Notes: generated by a model not told the origin, from the sequence alone. Positions 1 to 9,918 are shown, numbered from the stretch's first letter. The stretch is DNA of 64,000 nucleotides from Streptomyces bacillaris (GCF_003268675.1 NZ_CP029378.1:2604001-2668000), one strand, 5' to 3'. A program made the numbers and translations.

Positions 1-1635
<1,635 letters not shown>

Positions 1636-2173
1636 GGGTGGCTTGCGCTTCTCTCGGATCGTGGGATCAGGCGTCTCAGTCGGTCTTCGAGTCCTCGTAC
1701 GCCCGCCGGGCGGCACGCCACGGCTCGTCCCATGGTACGGGCCCTGCGCACGCCGGGCTTCCCGGGCCGATCCGCGGAGGCGGTCTTCCCGTGTGATTCA
1801 GCCGATATTCAGCCGGTGTCAAGGAGCGGGGGCGGCTGTGGGAGAGCCGCGTGGGGGAGGCGCGAGGAGGGTGCGGGGAGGGTGTGTGAGGAGGGTCGAA
1901 CGGCCCGGGTCAGGGCGGATACCACCTTGCCCGCCGTACGTGACGGCGGGCAAGGGTTTTGAGCAGCATCTGAGCTTGTGCAAACCGTTGACCTGCTGTT
2001 TTCTCCGCTGACCTGCGGATTCCTCCGGTGACCTGCGGATTCTTCCAGCCAGCTGCGGGTTTCTCCGGTGAGCTGTCGTTTCCTCCGGCGACCGGCCGCT
2101 TCCTCCGGCGATCCGCTGCTTCCTCCGGTGACCTGCGGCTTCTCCGGGCGACCGCCACTTCTTCCGGCGGCGG
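1636..2173. other. Gene-free stretch between LpqW-like gene and typA
   Basis: About 540 bp without a convincing gene. It holds a perfect 12-bp-stem hairpin (1925-1955) and a 20-bp tandem repeat (1989-2187), and must also contain the typA promoter on the minus strand. Short open frames here are built from the repeat, whose 20-bp period is not a multiple of three, so they look non-coding. Confidence 0.6.
1925..1955 (-). terminator. Perfect 12-bp-stem hairpin, probable terminator
   Basis: CCTTGCCCGCCG (1925-1936) pairs perfectly with CGGCGGGCAAGG (1944-1955) around a 7-nt loop. GTTTT follows on the plus strand. It lies about 220 bp downstream of the minus-strand LpqW-like gene, so read-through from that gene is the likely target. 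The T-run faces the plus strand, so orientation is uncertain. Confidence 0.55.
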
Positions 2174-2187
2174 CTACTTCTTCCGGT
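1989..2187. repeat. 20-bp tandem repeat, about ten degenerate copies
   Basis: Ten consecutive units begin at about 1989, 2009, 2029, 2049, 2069, 2089, 2109, 2129, 2149 and 2168. The consensus is roughly TGACCTGCGGCTTCCTCCGG. The 20-bp period is exact for the first eight units. The final unit runs into the 3' end of the LpqW-like gene. Unit sequence differs mainly at positions 3-10, while the TTCCTCCGG half is well kept. Confidence 0.85.
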
Positions 2188-4645
2188 CCGCGGGGGAACC
2201 TGCCGCCTGCCGGTCCGTGAACCCGATGTCCTGGTAGCGGGGGGCGGCGAAGCCGAAGGCGCCGACGTTCGCGAGCTTCTTGTCCACCGCGACGAGCTGC
2301 GGGCGCTGGAAGAGCGGAATCGATCCGGCGGCCGCCCAGATCCGGGCGTCGGCCTGCTTCATCAGCTCCCGCGCCGCCTTCTCGTCGAGTTCGGCGACCG
2401 CCTGGTCGAAGAGCTGGTCGATGTGGTCGGTGCCGACCCGGGTGTAGTTCTGCTCGACGAGGAGCGACCCGTCGGTGGCCGGCTCCGGCTTGGCGTAGAT
2501 CGGGCGGCCGTCGGTGGCCGGGTAGGCGGTGGCGGGCCAGGAGTAGAGGGCCAGGTCGTAGTCGCCGGAGGCGATGTGGTCCTTGAAGTAGCTCTCGTCG
2601 GGAACCTTGGTGATCTCCGTGCCGATGCCGATCTTCTCCAGCATCGTCGCGATCCGCTCACCGACGCCGCGCAGCGACTGCGAGCCGGGGCCGGAGGGGA
2701 GCACGAAGCGCAGGGTCAGCGTCTTGCCGTCCTTGCCGAGGGGCCCGTTGACCGAGGCGGGGGCGGGTGCGGCGGTGCCCATGGGGGCGTACGCGCCGGG
2801 GGCGCCGCCGGACTGCTTGTCCTGGGCGGTGACCTTGGCGGCGGTGTCGGCCGCGGAGGTGTCCCCGCTCACGGCGCTCGCCTGGCGGAGCAGGGCAAGG
2901 CTCTGGACGGCGGCGGTGCGGGAGGGCGAGAGTACGGAGGAGGAGGCGTCGAGGCCCTGGACGGGACGGGCGCCGGGCTTGTTGTCCTGGCCGACGATGT
3001 AGAGGCCCTCGGCACGGGAGGCGGCGCTGTCGTCGGAGCCGGTGGCGGCCTGGTCGCTCTTCTTCTCCTCCTTGTCCTCGTCCCCGGCCTTCTCCTCCTT
3101 GTCCTCGGTCTTCTTCTCGGCGTCCTCGGTCTTCTTGTCGGCGTCGGTGTCGGCCTCGGTCTTGTCGGTCTTCTTCTCGTCCTTGTCCTCGGCCTTGTCG
3201 GTGCCCTTCTTCTCGCCGTCCTCCTTCTCGTCCTTCTTCTCCGCCTCGCTGCCCGCCTTGGTGTCCTTCGGCTTCTCGGCCGCGCCGCCCCGGGTCCACC
3301 CCGCGTCGGCCAGCAGGGCCTGGGCCTCCTCGGTGTTCTGGTCGCCGAGCGCCCCGCTGCCGTCCTTGTAACCGGGCTGTCCGGCCAGGGCCAGGTGGCT
3401 GCCGAGCGGCTTCGCCGGGAGCCCGAGCGGCTTGAGCACGGTCTCCGCGAGTTCCTGGCGGTCCAGGGCGCGGGCCACCGCCCGGCGGACCCGGTCGTCC
3501 GCGAGGGGGCCGGACTCGCCGTTCAGCGCGAGCTGGGTGTAGGCGGGCTCCAGGGACTTGCGTACGGCGTAGCTGCGCAGGGCCTTCTGCTCCGCCCCGT
3601 ACGCGGCGACGGCCTTGCGGGTCTTCTCCCGGGCGGCCCGGGCGATCTCCGCCTGCTCCTCGTCGGAGCCGTTGGCCAGGGCCCAGGAGCGCAGGGCGGC
3701 GGCGGGGGTGAGGTCGGCGCCGGGGCCGTGGGCGAGGGGCTGCCCGCCGTTGTTGCCGTCGCGGAGGGCGAGGGCGATGCGGTTGGCGGTGGTGGAGTCG
3801 ACGTCGGTGACGTGGACGGTGCCGTCCGCGAGGGCCTTGGTGCGGTCCTTGGGGGCGACGGCCCGGAAGACGAGGGTGTCCAGCTTGGCCTTGTCGCCCC
3901 ACCAGCGGGGGTTACGGGTGAGGGTGACGGTTCCCTTGGCCTTGCTCACGCTCTTGAGCTGGAAGGGGCCCGCAGTGTTCTTCAGGGTCGTACGCGCTCC
4001 GTCGTTGAAGGTGTCCGGCGAGCCGGTGACCTCCTTCGGGTAGAGCGGTGAGAAGAGGGAGCGCCAGTCCGCGTAGGGCTTGGCGAAGGTGACCCGGACC
4101 TGGAGGTCGTCGGCGCCGCGCTCGATCTTCTGGATGCGCTCGTAGCCGGAGTTGCGGGCCGTCCAGAAGGCGGAGTCCTTGCCGCTGAGCGCGCGCCACT
4201 GGGCGACGAAGTCGGGAGCGCCGATCTCGCGGCCGTCGCTCCAGACCGCCTGCTGATTGAGCTTGTAGAGCACGACCTGCTTGGGCTCGCGCTCGATGAT
4301 CTTCGCGGACTCCAGGTAGTCCGGGTTGAGCTTCGGCTGACCGGTGGCGTCCATCGGGAAGAGCGTGGGCAGCAGGGCCCCGGTGATCCTGGTGGTGGCG
4401 CTGTCGGCGTCCGCCTGGAAGGCGTTGAGGGTGGTGGGCATCGCGTCGACGGCCCAGTTCACCGTCGATCCGTCGGCGACGCGGTCACGGGCGGCGGGAG
4501 CGATGTCCTGCGGGACCCCCCGGGAGGTCTCCTCGCTGTCGGAACTGCACCCCGCGAGCGCGGGGATCGTGAGCACCCCCGCTGTGAGGAGCGCGAGCGA
4601 GCGGCGCTTTCGGACCGTCCCGCGCGGGACGCCGACGTGGGACAT
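2174..4645 (-). CDS. LpqW-like family 5 extracellular solute-binding lipoprotein
   Basis: This 823-residue exported lipoprotein is of the ABC-transporter substrate-binding family 5 (OppA type). A basic N-terminus and hydrophobic stretch lead to a lipobox LAGC with Cys33. The SBP_bac_5 fold is visible in two halves (about 60-450 and 640-800). Between them, residues 456-535 are almost only K, E, D, T and A, followed by a low-complexity linker to about 640; usual family members lack this block. The ATG is supported by GGAGG eight bases upstream. Its place next to typA matches mycobacterial lpqW, whose product acts in cell-envelope glycolipid assembly. No permease genes are adjacent, so a transport role is doubtful. 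A role in envelope biogenesis is inference. Confidence 0.88.
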   Translation of the reverse strand: MSHVGVPRGTVRKRRSLALLTAGVLTIPALAGCSSDSEETSRGVPQDIAPAARDRVADGSTVNWAVDAMPTTLNAFQADADSATTRITGALLPTLFPMDATGQPKLNPDYLESAKIIEREPKQVVLYKLNQQAVWSDGREIGAPDFVAQWRALSGKDSAFWTARNSGYERIQKIERGADDLQVRVTFAKPYADWRSLFSPLYPKEVTGSPDTFNDGARTTLKNTAGPFQLKSVSKAKGTVTLTRNPRWWGDKAKLDTLVFRAVAPKDRTKALADGTVHVTDVDSTTANRIALALRDGNNGGQPLAHGPGADLTPAAALRSWALANGSDEEQAEIARAAREKTRKAVAAYGAEQKALRSYAVRKSLEPAYTQLALNGESGPLADDRVRRAVARALDRQELAETVLKPLGLPAKPLGSHLALAGQPGYKDGSGALGDQNTEEAQALLADAGWTRGGAAEKPKDTKAGSEAEKKDEKEDGEKKGTDKAEDKDEKKTDKTEADTDADKKTEDAEKKTEDKEEKAGDEDKEEKKSDQAATGSDDSAASRAEGLYIVGQDNKPGARPVQGLDASSSVLSPSRTAAVQSLALLRQASAVSGDTSAADTAAKVTAQDKQSGGAPGAYAPMGTAAPAPASVNGPLGKDGKTLTLRFVLPSGPGSQSLRGVGERIATMLEKIGIGTEITKVPDESYFKDHIASGDYDLALYSWPATAYPATDGRPIYAKPEPATDGSLLVEQNYTRVGTDHIDQLFDQAVAELDEKAARELMKQADARIWAAAGSIPLFQRPQLVAVDKKLANVGAFGFAAPRYQDIGFTDRQAAGSPADRKK

Positions 4646-4954
4646 GGCTGATACCTCCGGGGCCGGCCCGGACCACCCCGTACCGGATGGACCGGATAGT
4701 GCTTGTTTGGTGGCATTTGCAGTTGATCACACTGATTCCTGCCCCCACTGAAAGCGCCTCCGCGCGGGAGGGGACGCCGACACGGCGGGGACGTACGGGA
4801 AGCTCACCCGCCCGGAGGAACGCCGTACCGCCCCGGATTCCGCACGAGACCTTCCATCGGCTTCCGCGCAAGGCCTCCCGTTATTGGTCCAGGCCAATTA
4901 CGGTGCGGATCGGGCCTCGTCGCCCGCTCGGCCACGTCCTCCGAGGAGACACCG
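4646..4954. other. Divergent intergenic region with a DasR-like palindrome
   Basis: About 310 bp between the minus-strand lipoprotein gene and the plus-strand hydrolase gene. The stretch 4690-4760 is unusually AT-rich for this genome and should carry the lipoprotein promoter. A TTGGTC-type palindrome lies at 4883-4898. No gene is supported. Confidence 0.5.
4883..4898. promoter_or_regulatory. DasR-site-like palindrome upstream of hydrolase gene
   Basis: ATTGGTCCAGGCCAAT is an inverted repeat with one mismatch and resembles the DasR-responsive element (consensus near ACTGGTCTAGACCACT). It ends about 57 bp before the hydrolase start. A better match lies before the chitinase gene in this window. 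Binding here is inference. Confidence 0.4.
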
Positions 4955-6250
4955 GTGCTCACCCGACGCGCAGCGTTCACGGCCGCCCTCGCGGCCCTCG
5001 GCTCCACCGCCCTGCCGGCCACCACCGCCACCGCCCTCCCCCGCGCCCCGGCAGCCGGCACCCCGGCCCCGCACGCCACGCCGCCGCGCCCCACGCCGTC
5101 GCGCCCCGCCGGCGCCCGCTCCCCCGGCAGGCCCCTCGCCGCGACGCTCCCCCGCCCCACGGGCAGGCACCCCGTCGCCACCCTCTCCGTCCCGCTGACC
5201 GACACCACCCGCACCGACCCCTTCGCCCCGCACCCGGGCCCGCGCGAGCTGATGGTGCAGCTCTGGTACCCGGCCACCACCGCCCCGCCGCGCCCGAGCG
5301 CCCCCTACACGGACCCGGGGACCGCGGCCGCGCTGGAGGTGGCGTGGGGCATGCGGCCCGGGGTGCTGGCGGCCGTCACCACGCACGCCCGTACGGGAGA
5401 CCTGTCGTCTCTCGGAGCCCGTACGGGAGGTCCGGGGGCAGGAGGTCCACGTACGGGAGGGCGCCCGGCCCCCGGCACCCGTACGGCCGTCGTCCTGAGC
5501 CATGGGCGGGGCGCGTCCCGGGCCCTCACCAGCGGCCTGGCCGAGGAACTCGCCTCGCGCGGCCATCTCGTCGCGGCCGTCGACCACACCTACGACGCCG
5601 CCGCCGTCCGGTTCCCCGACGGCCGGCTGGTGCGCGGCGCGCTGCCCGCCGAACCGGACGACTGGGACGCCCAGGACCGGCTGGAGGTCGCCGTGCGCGC
5701 CGCGGACCTGCGGTGTGTGGCCGACGCGCTGTGCCGGAGCCGCCGCCCGCTCGCCGGGGTCGCGGTCCGGCGCGTCGGGCTGCTCGGCCACTCGCTGGGC
5801 GGGGCGGCGGCGGCCGAGGCGATGCGGCTGGACCGGCGCTTCGTGGCCGGACTCGACCTGGACGGCGGCCTGTTCGGCACCACCGTCCCGGAGACGGGCC
5901 TCGACCGCCCGTTCCTCCTCCTCACCTCGTCGCCGGACCACCCGACCTGGGCGCGGTGGCGCGCGCACCACCGGCACTGGGGGCGCCACCTGCACCTCGC
6001 GGGCGGCGGCCACCTCACGGCCACCGACGTACCGGCCCTGGCGCACGCGGCCGGGCTCCGGGAGCGGTGGCCCGAACCGCTGTACGCGGAGTTCCTCGGC
6101 ACCCTTGCCCCGGCCCGGGCGGCCGCGGTCACCCGCGCGTACACCACCGCGTTCTTCGACAAATTCCTCCTCGGCCACCGACGCCCGCTCCTCGACGGGC
6201 CGGTACCGCGCTACCCGGAGATCGAGTTCCGCTGGACACGGGGGCGCTGA
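4955..6250 (+). CDS. Secreted alpha/beta hydrolase, PAF-acetylhydrolase-like
   Basis: This 431-residue protein has a twin-arginine-like N-terminus (TRRAAF followed by a hydrophobic Ala/Leu stretch), suggesting export, and a long Pro/Ala-rich linker to about residue 65. The catalytic part resembles platelet-activating-factor acetylhydrolase/dienelactone hydrolase enzymes. The nucleophile elbow is GHSLGG with Ser280, an Asp follows in the DLDGG region, and a His lies in GGGHLT. Around residues 145-175 is an Arg-Thr-Gly-rich repetitive insertion encoded by copies of CCCGTACGGGAG. The GTG start is preceded by GAGGAG at a good distance. The substrate is unknown; a lipid or polyester ester bond is likely. 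Confidence 0.8.
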   Translation: MLTRRAAFTAALAALGSTALPATTATALPRAPAAGTPAPHATPPRPTPSRPAGARSPGRPLAATLPRPTGRHPVATLSVPLTDTTRTDPFAPHPGPRELMVQLWYPATTAPPRPSAPYTDPGTAAALEVAWGMRPGVLAAVTTHARTGDLSSLGARTGGPGAGGPRTGGRPAPGTRTAVVLSHGRGASRALTSGLAEELASRGHLVAAVDHTYDAAAVRFPDGRLVRGALPAEPDDWDAQDRLEVAVRAADLRCVADALCRSRRPLAGVAVRRVGLLGHSLGGAAAAEAMRLDRRFVAGLDLDGGLFGTTVPETGLDRPFLLLTSSPDHPTWARWRAHHRHWGRHLHLAGGGHLTATDVPALAHAAGLRERWPEPLYAEFLGTLAPARAAAVTRAYTTAFFDKFLLGHRRPLLDGPVPRYPEIEFRWTRGR

Positions 6251-6300
6251 GACGGAACGCTCGTCCTTTCGAGGACGGCCGACCGGAAGGCACACAGCAC

Positions 6301-6924
6301 ATGACTGGGCAACCCGACCGCTGGGCGGAGCTGACCGGTGGACAGGCCGGTGAGGAGTACGCGCTCCGCTTCGCCCGGCTGGCGGAGTCGGGCCACGACG
6401 TCCACGGCGAGGCCACGTTCTGCGCGACCCTGCTGCGGCCCGGCGCGCGGGTGCTCGACGCGGGGTGCGGGACCGGCCGGATCGCGATCCGGCTCACCGA
6501 GCTGGGCCACCGGTGCACCGGCGTGGACGTCGACGCCTCGATGCTCGCGGTCGCCCGCCGCCAGGCCCCCGCCCAGGAGTGGCTCCTGGGCGACCTGGCC
6601 CACCTGGACACCCTCGACCTGGAGCCGGGCTTCGACCTGGCCCTGGCCGCCGGAAACGTCGTCCCGCTCCTGGCCCCCGGCACCGAGCCGGCCGTCGTCC
6701 GCCAGCTGGCCGCCACCCTGCGCCCCGGCGGCCTGCTGGTCACCGGCATGGGCCTGGACGCGGCCCACCTCCCCCTGCCCGAACCCACGGTCACCCTCAC
6801 GGAGTTCGACACCTGGTGCACGGAGGCCGGGCTGTCCCTGCTCCAGCGGTACGCGACGTGGAGCGGTGACACCTTCCACCCGGGCGGCGGCTACGCGGTG
6901 AGCGTGCACACGCGTACGGAGTGA
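6301..6924 (+). CDS. Class I SAM-dependent methyltransferase
   Basis: A 207-residue cytoplasmic methyltransferase. The SAM-binding motif I, DAGCGTGR, sits near residues 56-63. It is followed by the acidic motif II (GVDVDASML) and a post-motif segment LRPGGLLVTGMG. The ATG has GGAAGG ten bases upstream. It starts 50 bp after the secreted hydrolase gene on the same strand, so co-transcription is possible. The substrate cannot be told from sequence. Confidence 0.85.
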   Translation: MTGQPDRWAELTGGQAGEEYALRFARLAESGHDVHGEATFCATLLRPGARVLDAGCGTGRIAIRLTELGHRCTGVDVDASMLAVARRQAPAQEWLLGDLAHLDTLDLEPGFDLALAAGNVVPLLAPGTEPAVVRQLAATLRPGGLLVTGMGLDAAHLPLPEPTVTLTEFDTWCTEAGLSLLQRYATWSGDTFHPGGGYAVSVHTRTE

Positions 6925-6997
6925 CGACACGTCACCTTCACCTTCCGCCACGGATATTCGGTGTCCTGCCCACCTCCCGGCACGCAGAATGGTGCGC

Positions 6998-7558
6998 ATG
7001 CCTCTGACCACCCCCACCCTGCGCACCGCCCGACTGCGGCTGCGCCCCTTCACGGCCGCGGACGCGGACGGCCTCTTCGCCCTGCACAGCAGCGCCGAGG
7101 TGATGCGCTACTGGGACTCCCCCGCCTGGACCGAACAGGCCCGCGTGGAGCGCTTCCTGACGATGTGCCGGACCATGGCGGACGAGGGCTCCGGGGTACG
7201 CCTGGCCCTCGACCGGGCCTCCGACGGGGCCTTCGTCGGCTGGTGCACGCTGGCCCGGTGGAACCCGGAGTACCGCAGCGCGTCCCTGGGCTACTGCCTC
7301 GACAAGACCGCGTGGGGCCACGGCTACGCGACGGAGGCCGCGCACGCCGTGCTGCGGTGGGCGTTCGACACGCTGGGCCTGAACCGGGTCCAGGCCGAGA
7401 CCGACACACGCAACCTCGCGTCCGCCCGGGTGCTGGAGAAGGTGGGCTTCGTCCGTGAGGGCACGCTGCGGGAGGAGTGCGTCGTGAACGGCGAGGTCTC
7501 CGACACCTGGGTGTTCGGACTGCTCAGGCGGGAGTGGCAGCCGCCGGCGGGCACCTGA
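6998..7558 (+). CDS. GNAT acetyltransferase, RimJ/RimL type
   Basis: About 186 residues with the RimJ/RimL-like acetyltransferase fold. An N-terminal TARLRLRPF motif is followed by the acetyl-CoA loop (WGHGYATEA) and the typical C-terminal NLASARVLEKVGF. Such enzymes acetylate amino groups on proteins, antibiotics or small molecules. An alternative ATG lies three codons upstream (6989). Neither start has a clear Shine-Dalgarno, so the transcript may be leaderless. The gene faces the peptide/methyltransferase locus convergently, with only 36 bp between them. Confidence 0.85.
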   Translation: MPLTTPTLRTARLRLRPFTAADADGLFALHSSAEVMRYWDSPAWTEQARVERFLTMCRTMADEGSGVRLALDRASDGAFVGWCTLARWNPEYRSASLGYCLDKTAWGHGYATEAAHAVLRWAFDTLGLNRVQAETDTRNLASARVLEKVGFVREGTLREECVVNGEVSDTWVFGLLRREWQPPAGT

Positions 7559-7594
7559 CGGAGCCCGCACCCCGCTCGGCCCACCGCCGTCCGC

Positions 7595-8790
7595 TCAGCG
7601 AGCCGCCGCGGGCACGGGCCGGTCCGGGGTGTCCAGCCACGGCACGTGCGTACCGTCGGGAGCGATAGTCAGCCCGAACCGCCCCGGCCCCGGACGCCCG
7701 GCCCCACGCCACCACGCGTAGGCACCCTCGATCTCCCTCCACAGCCGGCGCCCCCCGTGCTCCCACACGGCGAAGCGGTCGGAGACCGTCCCGTCCCAGT
7801 CCACGGCCGCCCAGGAGCCGGCGTCGGTGGCGGCCGCCCACAGCCGGCGGGCGACACCGTCGACACCGGGATCGTCGTGCCGGGCCCGCCACACGTCGGG
7901 GGGCTGGAGCCCGACGGCGAACTGCGCGGCCCAGCCCTCACCCGCGGCCGCCCACGGGGACAGCAGGCTCACGGATGCCAGCGGTACATGGCTGCCCCGC
8001 ACCACATCGCGGTAGATCCGCAGATCCGTACGCTGTCCCCGCATGAGCACGAACGCCGAGTACGGGAAGAAGAACCCCGAGGCGCCCCCGTACCCGTCCA
8101 CGGTGAGCCGCAGCAGCCCGTAACAGAGCCACGGCGACTCCCAGGGGACGAGGATCACCCCGCCCGGCCGGGTCTGCGCGATCCACGCGGGAGGCACGGC
8201 CCGTACGGAACAGGTGGCGATCACCCGGTCGTAGGACCGCCGACCGCGTACCCCTCCGCCCCATCACCGCACACCACCCGGGGATCGAGCCCCACCCCCC
8301 GAAGGCTCCCCTCCGCACGCGCCGCCAGTACGGGGTCCACCTCGACGCTGGTCACCCGGTCCGCCCCGAGCCGGTGGGCGAGGAGCGCCGCGTTCCACCC
8401 CGTGCCCGCACCGATCTCCAGGACATGGTGCTCGGCGCGCAGGTCCAGCATGTCGAGCATGCGGAAGACGACGGAGGGAGCGGAGGCGGAACACGAGGCC
8501 CACCGCTCCCCCACCGCCCCGACGTCCTTTCCGTCGTTGACCTGGGTCACGACGGCGGTGTCGGCACAGGCGTGCCGCAGCCACCCTTCGGGGTCGGACT
8601 TCCGCGAGCACTCCTCCAGTTCACCCCCCACCCACACGGTCTCCGGCAGGAACGCATGCCGGGGCGCCCCCCGGAAGGCGGCTTCCCAGACCGGGGCGAC
8701 CGGCGCCCCGAGGCTCTCGTTCACCGAGCCGAGCAGGCCGCCCATGGCGGGCACGACGGCGGCCTGCTCGTCCGCTCCGATCAACTCCAT
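7595..8790 (-). pseudogene. Frameshifted RiPP-type protein-isoaspartyl methyltransferase homologue
   Basis: Read across one frameshift, this encodes about 398 residues of the PIMT (Pcm) family. The first 185 codons carry the substrate-side Ser motif (SASAPSVV), motif I LEIGAGTGW and GDGAEGY. The frame then breaks at 8234-8235, where a Pro codon has only two bases. The next frame continues exactly as the family expects (YDRVIATCSV, GGVILVPW) to a C-terminal tail with RFGLTIAPDG and WLDTP. That tail is typical, as I recall, of PIMT homologues in lanthipeptide, lasso, graspetide and imiditide clusters, and absent from housekeeping Pcm. The stop of the first part and a GTG of the second overlap as GTGA. 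The ATG overlaps the end of a basic peptide gene. A real mutation or a sequencing error are both possible. Confidence 0.8.
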
Positions 8791-8933
8791 CCGCGGTGCG
8801 CCCACTTCCCTGTGTGCTTCGGCTCCGGCACCGGCTTGGCGGTGTCCGAGGACGGCTTCGCGGTACCCGGGGCCTTGCCTCCCGCATGCTTCCCGTCGCC
8901 TCCGCCGCCGCCTTTTCCTGTTCCCCAGCCCAT
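8781..8933 (-). CDS. Basic 50-residue peptide, candidate RiPP (imiditide-like) precursor
   Basis: This short gene encodes 50 residues rich in Gly, Lys, Pro and His. A strong AAGGAG lies six bases before the ATG at 8933. Its TGA lies inside the start of the methyltransferase gene (10-base overlap, other frame), so translation is coupled. There are only two Asp residues: Asp13 before Gly and Asp30 before Thr, both contexts favourable for aspartimide formation. There are no Cys residues, and no cyclase, ATP-grasp or lanthionine synthetase gene is nearby. A peptide coupled to a lone RiPP-type PIMT homologue is the layout of imiditides, where the enzyme methylates one Asp of a linear, charged precursor that then closes to aspartimide. 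Coding status is well supported; the product class is inference. Confidence 0.65.
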   Translation of the reverse strand: MGWGTGKGGGGGDGKHAGGKAPGTAKPSSDTAKPVPEPKHTGKWAHRGWS

Positions 8934-9052
8934 TGCCGTCTCCTTCTCTCGTGCGGAGCAAGGACCTTAGGAGGCGGAACCGGGCGGGCCCTGATCACGG
9001 CAACCGTGGACGCCTTGGAAGCGCATGATTCCTTTACGGAGGGGGAGAGTTG
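8934..9052. promoter_or_regulatory. Divergent promoter region of peptide locus and DUF5753 gene
   Basis: The 119 bp between the peptide gene (minus) and the DUF5753 gene (plus) must hold both promoters. I cannot assign -35/-10 boxes with confidence. Confidence 0.4.
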
Positions 9053-9727
9053 ATGGCACCGAGTCCGAGCGAATCCGATGCCCGGGCGGCCGACCTGATC
9101 GCCGCCTCCCGGACCGCCGAGTCCATGTACGTCCAGTGGCAGCAGCTCCACCAGGACGGGATGCGGCGGGTCCACGAGAGCACCGTCCCGCTGTACGAGC
9201 GGACGGCCCACTTCAGGGTGTACGCCTCCAACGTCCTGCCCGGCATGGTCCAGACGGCCGGGTACGCGACCGGGCTCCTGCGGTCCATCGCGGACTTCCA
9301 GGGCACCCCGGACGACGTGGCCGAAGCCGTCCGGGCGCGCCTGGCACGCTCCCGGGTCGTCCACGAGGGTAGCCACCGCTTCGCCCTGCTGATCGAGGAG
9401 GCCAGCCTCCACCACCGGGTCTGCGACGGGCCCGAGCTCGCCGCACAACTCCGGTACTTGGGCGAGGTCATGTCCCGCCCCAACGTCTCCCTGGGCGTCA
9501 TCCTGCTCGGGGCCCGCCGGCGTACGATCTGGCCGCTGGAGGCCTTCTACGCGTTCGACGACGCCCAGGTGGCCGTGGAGACGCTGACCGCGGAGGTGAA
9601 CATCACGGCGCCCGGTGAAGTCCGCACCTATCTGCGGGCGTTCACGGAGCTGTCGCGCATCGCCGTCCACGGGGCACCCGCCCGCGACCTCATCTCCCGG
9701 GCCATGCGCTCCGCGCTCTCAGACTGA
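9053..9727 (+). CDS. DUF5753-domain protein without DNA-binding domain
   Basis: 224 residues that match the DUF5753 module usually found behind an N-terminal XRE-type helix-turn-helix in Streptomyces regulators (about 280 residues). Recognisable segments are the ARAADLIAASRTAESMYVQW start, the YERTAHFRVYASNVLPGMVQT region, and LLIEEASLHHRV. Here the helix-turn-helix is absent. The ATG has GGGGGAGAG seven bases upstream, and nothing like a helix-turn-helix is encoded just before it. It is divergent from the peptide/methyltransferase pair, so it may sense or regulate that locus, perhaps with a separate DNA-binding partner. Function is inference. Confidence 0.8.
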   Translation: MAPSPSESDARAADLIAASRTAESMYVQWQQLHQDGMRRVHESTVPLYERTAHFRVYASNVLPGMVQTAGYATGLLRSIADFQGTPDDVAEAVRARLARSRVVHEGSHRFALLIEEASLHHRVCDGPELAAQLRYLGEVMSRPNVSLGVILLGARRRTIWPLEAFYAFDDAQVAVETLTAEVNITAPGEVRTYLRAFTELSRIAVHGAPARDLISRAMRSALSD

Positions 9728-9918
9728 GGCGGCGCAGGGGCGGCGGCCCAGGGGCGGCAGGGCGGTGATCACCGTCACACCAGGAAACTCCCAACTTTTC
9801 GCCGGGAGTTCGTAAAGAATGATCTTCAGACCAAGGGTCGGCGCCGGGGAGCCGTGACGCACGGAGCGTCGCGGCGGCGTCGGCCCGCCCTTCGGGGTTG
9901 AAACCGCAAGGTTCACAT

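Noticed and set aside
1910..2158. Small frames within the 20-bp repeat
   Set aside because: The repeat period is not a multiple of three, and the frames merely read the repeat.
1989..2187. CRISPR array
   Set aside because: Units are contiguous 20-bp copies without spacers, and no cas genes are present.
2423..4051. Long plus-strand frame opposite the LpqW-like gene, Leu/Gly/Val-rich
   Set aside because: It mirrors the Lys/Glu-rich block of the real gene; the membrane-like composition is an artefact of antisense reading.
4687..6300. N-terminal extension in frame with the methyltransferase at 6301
   Set aside because: It overlaps the secreted hydrolase gene in another frame and is Arg/Pro-rich; the methyltransferase has a good ribosome site at 6301.
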